Assembly: GCF_023973825.1 (NCBI RefSeq)
Contig: NC_090124.1
Location: 1,667,501 to 1,731,500, forward strand
Direction of reading: 5' to 3'
Source of the DNA: Plasmodium brasilianum
Lineage: Eukaryota > Apicomplexa > Aconoidasida > Haemosporida > Plasmodiidae
DNA length: 64,000 bases
Shown here: one piece after another, positions 21,998 to 31,300 of the stretch
Position numbering within the stretch: the first letter of the stretch is position 1
How the letters are laid out: every line of letters begins with the position of its first letter
Program-made: the position numbers and the translations under genes
The notes under the pieces: model-generated
The model's input: only the letters and a program-made list of their open reading frames with translations
What the model was told of the DNA's origin: nothing
Database searches by the model: none

Positions 21998-23584
21998 ATG
22001 AAAAAAAGCTGCAATATCCCCAAGGTATTAAGAAATGTGGACTATGCCTTATATTTAGTTACGGACGATAAATTTTTAAAAGATAAGGAAAATGTATGTG
22101 AAAAGTTTATCAACAAAGTGAGGGAGGGAATCATGGGAGGAGTGGGGTTGGTACAACTCAGATTAAAAAGCTCAGATGATTTATATTTTTATAATATGGC
22201 ATTAAAAATGAAAAGTATATTACGTAAATATAACATTCCACTAATAATAAATAATAGAGTTGATATATGTTTAGGTGTAGGAGCAGATGGAGTACATGTA
22301 GGTAAAGCAGACATCCCAATAAACATTGCAAGAAATATTTTAGGCGAAAAAAAAATTATCGGAGCAACTATAAATTTCAGCAGTGAAAAGGATATTGAAA
22401 TGGCAATAAATAATAATGTAGATTATATAGCTCATGAACATACATTATATGAGTCGAGTACAAAACGAACTGTGACATCATATGAACATGGAATAAAGGA
22501 ACAAATAAATATATTACATAATAATATAAAATATCTTCAAAAAAAAGGGAAAATTTGTAAGAATGTTTATCCGATAACCACTCCTCCTATTATATTAATT
22601 GGAGGTATTAATACAAATAACATAAAAGAAACCATGTCATCTTTTCACGACACATGTGAAGGTGTTGCTGTTGTTTCAAATATCATCAGTGAACAAGCTA
22701 ACCCATTTTTAAATGCTCTAAAATTAAAATTTGTTGTAAATAAATATAAATGTAGTTACAGTATTGCCTTTGTCAATCTGTTTAGTAGTTGTTTGCGTTA
22801 TTTATTTTATAATCGATTAGAGAAAGTGGAAGGTGGAATGAATATTACGAATAACCTTTTCCATGATGATGGACATAATAATAAACATCATATGAACTAT
22901 CAGCAGCTAGCCACAAACATGAAGGTACAAAAAAATGTGCACTATTTTTTTTTAAATAACCTTGACCTTCCAATCGTTGAATTAAATCACTCGATTGATA
23001 TTAGTAACAAAATAAAAATGTTCCTTCTTCATTCGAAATATTTAAATTCCAATAAGGACAATTCTTCGCCTCACACTTTGCCTCAATTAAACAGTGCGAA
23101 TCATGACCACTGTAAACGTGTGCATAATTTTATGACAAAAATTAAAAAGGAAAAGATCTTAAATAATATATTTATATTTATTGGAGAGAAAATGTATGCA
23201 ATATTTAAGAAGCATTTCTCATCAACATTTTTTAAGTTAAATTATTTTTTTCTTATAACCAAAAATCCTCAACTTAATTTAGGCTCCTTTAAATTATTTG
23301 AATGTGATATAGAAAACGTTTCCATAAAATATAAGCAGAATTTTATTATTATAATTTTAAAAAGAAGCAATTTTAATGATAGTAAAATTGCAAAATTGGG
23401 TTTTTACTTATCATATTTTTTAATTGTACAAGAGAATATTACACCAGAATTTTTATCACGAATTGTGAGTGAACGGAAAGATGAAGACTGCGAAGAGCAA
23501 CTGCTAAAATTTATTGCCGCTGTCAGGATATCTTTTGAAATTTTAGCAAATGAACACTTACCAGCTGAGGAGCTCATCTTTTAG
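21998..23584 (+). CDS. ThiE: Thiamine-phosphate synthase (ThiE) with C-terminal extension
   Basis: Residues ~1-245 form a TIM-barrel thiamine-phosphate pyrophosphorylase, which joins HMP-pyrophosphate and thiazole-phosphate to make thiamine monophosphate. Diagnostic motifs appear in order: ALYLVTDD (strand 1), VQLRLKSSD (the QxRxK pyrophosphate site), PLIINNRVDICLGVGADGVHVG, IIGATINFSS, a YESSTKRT loop where bacteria have GPxFxTxTK, ILIGGINTNNI and GVAVVSNII near the phosphate-binding end. A usual ThiE is ~210-220 aa; here ~280 further residues follow with no recognised domain. The position recalls fungal Thi6, where ThiE is fused to hydroxyethylthiazole kinase, but I see no convincing kinase motif. 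The start is the ATG after an AAAAGAAAAAA leader. The enzyme belongs to vitamin B1 salvage/synthesis. Confidence 0.9.
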   Translation: MKKSCNIPKVLRNVDYALYLVTDDKFLKDKENVCEKFINKVREGIMGGVGLVQLRLKSSDDLYFYNMALKMKSILRKYNIPLIINNRVDICLGVGADGVHVGKADIPINIARNILGEKKIIGATINFSSEKDIEMAINNNVDYIAHEHTLYESSTKRTVTSYEHGIKEQINILHNNIKYLQKKGKICKNVYPITTPPIILIGGINTNNIKETMSSFHDTCEGVAVVSNIISEQANPFLNALKLKFVVNKYKCSYSIAFVNLFSSCLRYLFYNRLEKVEGGMNITNNLFHDDGHNNKHHMNYQQLATNMKVQKNVHYFFLNNLDLPIVELNHSIDISNKIKMFLLHSKYLNSNKDNSSPHTLPQLNSANHDHCKRVHNFMTKIKKEKILNNIFIFIGEKMYAIFKKHFSSTFFKLNYFFLITKNPQLNLGSFKLFECDIENVSIKYKQNFIIIILKRSNFNDSKIAKLGFYLSYFLIVQENITPEFLSRIVSERKDEDCEEQLLKFIAAVRISFEILANEHLPAEELIF

Positions 23585-23920
23585 GCGGGAATGTGCACAT
23601 ACACAAGTATACATGATACGCATGATACATGTGGTTTGTGCTGAATATGTGTGTGTGTGTGTGTATACATATTTATATATGCATAGCGACATTGGTAGAG
23701 ACTGTATGTGAATGTATATATATGTATATTATATACTCGTGTGTGTATATTTATCCTTCCTGCGAGCGCGCTCCTCTTCCTTTTTTGATTTAAACTCCCC
23801 CTGATTGTGCGCAAAAACTTTTACACCATTAGAGATATAAGAATAATTTGATAGAGAGTATTTAAGCGCCTATTATTTGTAAGAGAAGTAACAATAAATT
23901 TTAAAAATTTTTTAAAAATA

Positions 23921-24000
23921 TTATTTTAGTTCTAGCGCGAGATTTGTTCTACAAAAGATTTTATTTTAGTTCTAGCGCGAGATTTGTTCTACAAAAAATT
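23921..24000. repeat. 40-bp tandem duplication
   Basis: Positions 23921-23960 and 23961-24000 are identical except for one base near the end (AAAAGATT versus AAAAAATT). The unit contains TTCTAGCGCGAGATTTG, which is GC-rich for this intergenic context. It lies ~340 bp after the ThiE stop. Confidence 0.9.
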
Positions 24001-24039
24001 TTATTTTTTTTCTTTATCCTTTCCTTTTTTTTCCTTTTC

Positions 24040-24150
24040 CGTATTTTTTCATTTCCGTTTTTTTTCATTTCCGTTTTTTTTCATTTCCGTTTTTTTTCAT
24101 TTCCGTTTTTTTTTCATTTCCGTTTTTTTTCATTTCCATTTTTTTTTCTT
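24040..24150. repeat. Pyrimidine-rich array CATTTCCGTTTTTT
   Basis: About seven copies of a 14-15-bp unit, CATTTCCG plus a T run of variable length, give Phe-Ser-rich artefact frames. Confidence 0.85.
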
Positions 24151-25049
24151 TTTCCTTCTTTGTTTAAAAAGTGAAGTCATTTTTTTTTTTTTTTTTTTCT
24201 TCACCTTTTTACTGATTTGGTACCACTGTTTATATTTCACTAACTTGGAAATTTTTTTTTTTATGGAAAAAGTGGCGATGTATTATGAACAGTTAATAAA
24301 AGAAAAATAATAATAAAATAAAGTGCCCTATTTTTTTTTTTTTTTTTTATATTTTAACGATCTAATGGCTTTTTGGAAGCATCTTATAGCCAAAAAAAGC
24401 TGTAAAAAAAAAAAAAAAAAAATAAGCAAGGTAAAATGCGAACAAACAGCTAAACAAACTAAGTAGCAAAATAAATATAACCAACATGTTTATGTAGCAA
24501 CATACATTCAATGTAAACTTATTAAAAAGAGGGGGCACTCAAGCTTTATAGGAACACCGTTTACAAGTTAGTATAATCTTTCATGTTGTCACTGTTATTT
24601 GTCATTGCTAAAATTGCTGTTCCTTCTACTTCTACCATTGTGTATACATATATATTTATTCATTTAATTAACGTATATTTATTTTCATCCTTTTTTTGTT
24701 GTATATGTGTATAAATATACACACAACCGCCCTTCCCGAACAACGACAAAAATCGCCAAACAAATGCACATTGTTTTTTTTTATGTACCTCTTCACACAC
24801 TATAAATAAATAAATATATATATATATATATATATTAATTTTTTTTTTTTTTTTTTTAATTTCCGTTAACCTTGTGCTTTTATCTTAATGAGGAAATAAT
24901 TTCCTTTTCAATGAAAACGTTTTAAATGTTACAACACTGTGATCTATAGAACAAAAAAAAAAAATTAAAAGAAAAATGAAAAAATAAAAAATAAAAAATA
25001 AAAAAAAAAAAGAAAAAAGAAAAAAGAAAAAAGCAAGCATAAATAAAGA

Positions 25050-25220
25050 ATAAATTGAGGGAAAAAGGTGAGTCACAATAAAGCGTAAATCGAGGGAAAA
25101 AGGTGAGTCACAATAAAGCATAAATTGAGGGAAAAAGGTGAGTCACAATAAAGCATAAATTGAGGGAAAAAGGTGAGTCACAATAAAGCATAAATTGAGG
25201 GGAAAAGGTGAGTCAAAAAA
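25050..25220. repeat. 35-bp tandem array with five TGAGTCA sites
   Basis: Five copies of a 35-bp unit built on GAGGGAAAAAGGTGAGTCAC and AATAAAGCATAAATT lie upstream of the myosin gene. TGAGTCA occurs at 25069, 25104, 25139, 25174 and 25209, exactly 35 bp apart. The unit is more complex than the simple-sequence arrays elsewhere in the window and is almost invariant (CGTAAATC versus CATAAATT in one copy). Confidence 0.93.
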
Positions 25221-25378
25221 AGGAGAAAGTACAGTTTTTATTCGTTTGAAGTATTTTTCTCATTTCTAGCCATTTTATTTTGTTTAACTTATTTAACGTA
25301 CAAGTTTGTTCTGTGTATTGTACTTGTTGCTTTATGCTATTCTAAATTTGTGTGTGCTTTTTATACGTATATATTATA

Positions 25379-28300
25379 ATGAATAACAATTTTGAAGAAC
25401 CGAATTTTAAAGAAGGGGATTTGGTTTGGTGTATGAACACCCCTTCTACTCCAGAAAAGAATGATGTGCCCTATACATTATGTCGTGTAGTTGGAAAAAT
25501 AAAAAATAATGATAGTGATGGTGATAATGGTCGTAATAATCATAATGATGGTAATGATGATAATAGTGGAAATGGTGATAATAATGGTAACGATAGTAGT
25601 GATGGGAATAAAGGTAGTAACTGCGATGAACAAATGATTCTATCTAAACACAACGATTGCAGTGGGAACACGTTTCCGAGTGATCCGAAGGGTTTATACA
25701 AAGCAAACAATTTATTTTTATTAAATCAAAAGGATATGCTAAAATTAAAATATATTAATGAACCAGCAATTTTGAATCATTTACACGAGAGATTTAAAAA
25801 TAAAAAATATTATACTAAAATGGGCCCATTGTTACTTTTTATTAACCCACAAATAAATATTAACATAAATAATGAGGAAACTATTCGTAAATATAGATTC
25901 ACAGAAACATTAGATGACTTAAATTTAAACGAATACCATGTTGCAAGCAACGCCATGAGGAACCTAAATTCGTTAAAGAGAAATCAGTCTATTATTATCA
26001 CTGGTGAATCAGGGTCAGGAAAAAGTGAAATATCAAAGAATATTATAAATTTTCTTTCTTATACTGTAAAAAGGAGAAAGAAGGGAAAAGGCACGCTAGC
26101 AGCAGTAGATACAAGTGAGGAAGCAGAAATAGAAGCAAAAGAGGAAGTACAAGTAGCACCAGAAGCGGAAGAAGCAGTAAAGGTAGAAACAACAACGAAC
26201 GAAACAGCAGTAATAGATACAGAAAAAACAACAGACACAGAAGCAGTAATAGATGCAGCAACAGACGCAGAAGCAGCAAAGGGTGGTGCTGACGCAAAGT
26301 GCGTTATTTCGAAATTGATAAAACATGCAGATGTTCTCATAGAAGCGTTCGGAAATGCGCGAACGGAGAAGAATGGAAACTCGAGCAGATTTTCAAAATT
26401 CTGTACAGTACATATAGACAGAGAGGAAAGGATAAAATCTGTGCACATGAAAAAATTTTTATTCGATAAAGGGCGTTTGACAAATAGAAGAGCAAACGAA
26501 AGCTCGTTTAACATATTTTATTATATTATAAATGGATCAAGTGAAAAATTTAAGAACATGTATTTTTTGAAAAATGTGCAAGATTATAACATATTAAAAA
26601 ATGAGGGCAATATTGAAAAATCAATAGATTATTCAACTAAATTTTTAGAATTACTAAAATCTTTAAATTATATATTTGATGACGATAAGGAAATAGACTT
26701 TATTTTTTCAGTACTTTCAGCATTACTATTATTAGGAAATGTGGAGAGCGTAAGAACACTAGCTCGTAAGTCAATATTTCGTAAAAGTTTCTTATGTGAA
26801 AGTTCTCCTAATTATGAAGAATTACAGAAAAATTTAGAAAATTCTAGCGATGATTTACAAATAGATAGTAATACTAAATCCTTTTTAATTGCATGCAAAC
26901 TACTTAATATTGATGCTGAAGAGTTGGTAAAATATTTCACAACGAATTATCTATTTAATGATGTAATACTTATGAAAATTCATAATGAAATGAAAATTCA
27001 TAAAAAAATAGAAAATTTTATTAAGACATGTTATGAAGAATTATTCAATTGGGTGTTACATAAAATTAATAATAAATGCACAAATGGGATAAAGGAAGAA
27101 ATAGGAAAAAATGATAATTATATAAATATACTAGATTTAATACACTTTGAAAATTTCCGTGAGCAGAACTCCTTATATGAGTTGTTAGTAAATACAAGTA
27201 GTGAAGCTGTGCAAAAAATGCAGATAGATTTCTTATATAAACGAAGGACACAGGAATTACAAGAAGAGGGAATAGAACTGTTCTATGATATATCAAGTAT
27301 AGACAATGAAAAATTATATAATTCGCTAGTGCAAGGGGAACAAACAACATCTTCTCTATTTTCCTACTTAGAAAGTGTTTCAACTAAAAAATTATTTAAC
27401 AAGAGCAATTTACACATCTCTGTAGTTAACGCATTTAGGAATAATAAATTTATAAAAAAGGACTATAATTGTTGTGATGGTAGTAATGATTATAACGATG
27501 ACGATAAGGATGATGATAATCATTACAATAATGATAATGATAATGATAATGATAATGATAATGATAATGATAACGATAACGATAACGATAATGATAACCA
27601 TAGCGAAAATCCATCAGAGTTGAATAAAAAAGCATTCGTTGTCGTACATTCGGGCGGAGAAGTTCTTTACCACACTGAGAACTTTATAGATACTAACATC
27701 GAAATTTTAACAAATAGATTTATTGACTTAGTTAAAAAGTCGGGAAATGTGTACATGCAACAACTTTGTACTGCCTTTAAATATGATGACAATGGTAACA
27801 TAGTGGAGGAAAAAAGAAGGTATAGTATTCAGTCTGCTCTAAAATTATTTAGAAGGAAATATGATACTAAAAATCAAATGGCTGTTACAGTGCTGAGAAA
27901 TAATTTACTTGAATTATCTAAAATGCAAGAGAACACCTTTTGTCATTTTATTATGTGCATAAAATCTAATAGTGGTAATAAGGATTTATATTCCTTTGAC
28001 ACAAGGATGGTCTTAAAACAGATAACGTATTTTCACATTGTGCACATGGGGCAGCTGAAAGGCCGCTATTTTCCCCACTCATTTCGTTTTTCTGAATTCT
28101 TGTCTATTTTCAACCTGAAGAAAGGTGGAGGAGAAGGGGGAGACTCAGTCACGACTAATACAGCTATCGGCTTAGCCAGAGGCAATCGCAACAATGGAGA
28201 TGTGGATGAATATATTGAACAGGAAGACGATGTAAAGAGGGGGGTGTATAACAAAGAGGTCGGTAACAATAAGCTTGACATGGAAGTGGAGGATATGAAA

Positions 28301-31300
28301 GTGATGGAAGACTTGCAAGAGGAGAGGGATAACAAAATGATCTATGGAGATGAGGCCGATGGCAAAGAGGAGGCACACAATGAAGGGTTAGAAAGGGAAG
28401 AGGTTCAGAATTTGTTGAAGTCTTACAACATAAGTAGGAAGGAATGGATATTAGGAGAGAGTAAAGTTTTTATGAGCGATGTTTCACTCAAAATATTAAT
28501 TAATCATAGATTTCCAAAGTTACCGGAATTGTTAAAAAATGGAGAAGATGAGGAGGAAAACTTGATTGATGATGAGGAAAATCCATGGAAGAATGAAGCA
28601 AAAGAGAGGACGATGTACTTAGACTGTGTGAAGTTAAATAAAAAACGCGACAGAAAGGAGGTAAAAGAAGAGGGACAAACAGAGATTGAAATGGAAATGG
28701 AAGGAGATAGGGAAATGGAAATGGAAAGGGAAAGTGAAATGGAAAGGGAAAGTGAAATGGAAAGGGAAAGTGAAATGGAAAGGGAAAGGGAAATGGAAAT
28801 GGAAAGGGAAAGTGAAATGGAAAGGGAAAGTGAAATGGATATGGAAAGAGACAGGGAAAGGGAGAAAAGAGATTTATATGCCTATTCACTGAAAGGTACA
28901 AGAGAACTGAATAATGAAAAACAGAGATACGAGGATGACGAAGAGTTCAACGAAGAAGAAATAACCAGTGAACAGGAGGAAGAATTCGAAGTAGCCGATT
29001 TAAAAAAAATTGATGAGTATCATAACTATGATGGTGTAAATGAAGATGACCCTGTTCTACGTTCGAATAATGAAATTTGCAAGGAAGGGGAAGAAGAAAA
29101 TCGTGAACTTGTTGAACCTACTGACAAAGAGGTTAATAAATCATTTGAAGTAATAGAATCAAATAATAAGGAAACGAAAATAGAAGAAAATAAAGGAGAA
29201 GACTCCCTTGAGGATTACGAAATGATGAACCTAGTCCATAGTGAAACTATTTTTAAAAATAGATTAGATGAACTAAATGACGATTTGAAAAAGTTCAACC
29301 CCATAATTAGTCATGTGCAGAAAGATAATGTGTATAATAAAGGAATAGAAAATCCATATAGTAAAAAATATATGCAAAGTACCATAAATGAAAAAAGCGA
29401 CAATGAAGAGGAGAATGGTAAGCAAGATGAGGAGAAGTCTGGCAATACACATTCGGGAGAAGTCAAGGGTGAAAAATCAGCCGAAAATGAGGAGAGAAAT
29501 GAACAGCAAAATGAAATGCAGAATGAACAACAGAATGAAGGGGAAGAGGGGGAAAAGGAAGGACACGTGAATGGAGCCGAAATGGGCGAGGATGATCCTA
29601 ACAAGAATGAAGCAAAAAAAGGGGAGAAAAAGAAAAAAAAGAAAAGAAGAAGAAAGAAGAAAAGAAGTTCATTAACAAGTAGAAAGGAGGAGGAGGAGGA
29701 GGAGGAGGAGGCGGATCAGGAAAATAGGGCAGACGTGAACGAAGAAAAGGTAAAAGGAGAGGAGGGAGGAGATGATAAAGAAGAGATGAAGGAAGAGCAG
29801 AACGACCTGGATGAGATTAACAAAGAGAAGAACGACCTGGATGAGAGTAACAAAGAGAAGAACGATCTGGATGAGAGTAACAAAGAGCAGAACGACCTGG
29901 GTGAGAGTAACAAAGAGCAGAACGACCTGGGTGAGAGTAACAAAGAGCAGAACGACCTGGGTGAGGGCAAAGACGAGAAGAGCGACTTGGGTGAGAGTAA
30001 CAAAGAGAAGAACTACTTGAGTGAGGGTAAAGACGAGAAGAGCGACTTGGGTGAAGTTAAAGCAGAAGTGAGCTGCCTGGGTGAACATACATTAAGCAAA
30101 AATGATACAGATAATGAAGGAATGAAGGAGAAAGAGGTACACGAAGTAGAAGAAGTGCATGAAGCAGACGCACAAGCAGATCACAGAAAGGATGAAGATG
30201 AGAATGGAGAAGATGTGAGGGATGGAGAGGCAGAGAATAATGAGAAAAAGGTGGAAGAAGTTGCTGAAGGTAAGATAAGAGAGTTAGATGACAACGAAGA
30301 AAACATGGAGGAGGATGAGGAGGAAAATATTAAAACAGATGAAATGGTGGAATTTATAGCAAAGGAACATGAAATGGAGGAAGAGCAGGAAGAGAGATTA
30401 GAGGAAGAAATAGTAAAGGGAGAGGAAAGAACAAAGAAGGATGAAATGGAAAGTGAAAAATCGCAGGAGTATATAATGGGAAGTGAAAAATCGCAGGAGG
30501 ATATAATGGGAAGTGAAAAATCGCAGGAGGATATAATGGGAAGTGAAAAATCGCAGGATGATATAATGGAAATGGACAGATCACAAGAGAATGTAATGGA
30601 AATGGACAGATCACAAGAGAATGTAATAGAAATGGACATATCACAAGAAGATGTAATGGAAATGGACAGATCACAAGAAGATGTAATGGAAATGGACAGA
30701 TCACAAGAGGATGTAATGGAGGAGGGAGATGGAAAAGAAGAAGATGATGCAGACAATAATGAGAAAAAAATGAACGATTTAACACAGCAAGAGGATATGA
30801 ACATGTCGAATGAGGATACGAAAAATATGTTTGATGAAGACCCTGTTGATGAAAATTACATAGGTTACAATATAAACTGTTTTAAAGGTGTCCTGCCAAC
30901 AAAGATAAAAAAAAACATGAATAAATTATTAAGTCATAAAAGTGAAGAGATAAATTATATTAAGCGTATGTTGGACTGTTATGATTGTACACAGGATGGC
31001 ATATATGAACATTGTATTATTGAAACAAATTATGGAAATAATATTATAGAAGGAGAAGAATTAGGATTATATAATAATGCAGATTTAAAAAACCCTAGGA
31101 AAAAAAATGACTTACTTAGTCATCTAAATGATATATACATATGTCAAGCAAATGAAAAGAAGCACTTAATGACTATATTAAAAAAAATGGTATCAACAAT
31201 AGAAATGGTACATGGAAGAAAATGGAATATCTTTTTATGCTCGTGTGAGTATTATTTTAAATCTTTTGTAGCTAATGAAGATAAATTAATATTGGATCAA

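Larger units (their letters stand above)
23585..25378. other. Intergenic region ThiE / myosin
   Basis: This 1.8-kb same-strand gap has no supportable gene. Contents: a GT run and TA repeats (23640-23750), a perfect-but-one 40-bp direct duplication (23921-24000), a CATTTCCGTTTTTTTT array (about 24040-24150), several poly-A/T tracts, and a 35-bp tandem array (25050-25220) beginning about 330 bp before the myosin ATG. Confidence 0.7.

Noticed and set aside
24885..25121. Minus-strand frame over the 35-bp array
   Set aside because: Composed of array and poly-A sequence; no folded-protein character.
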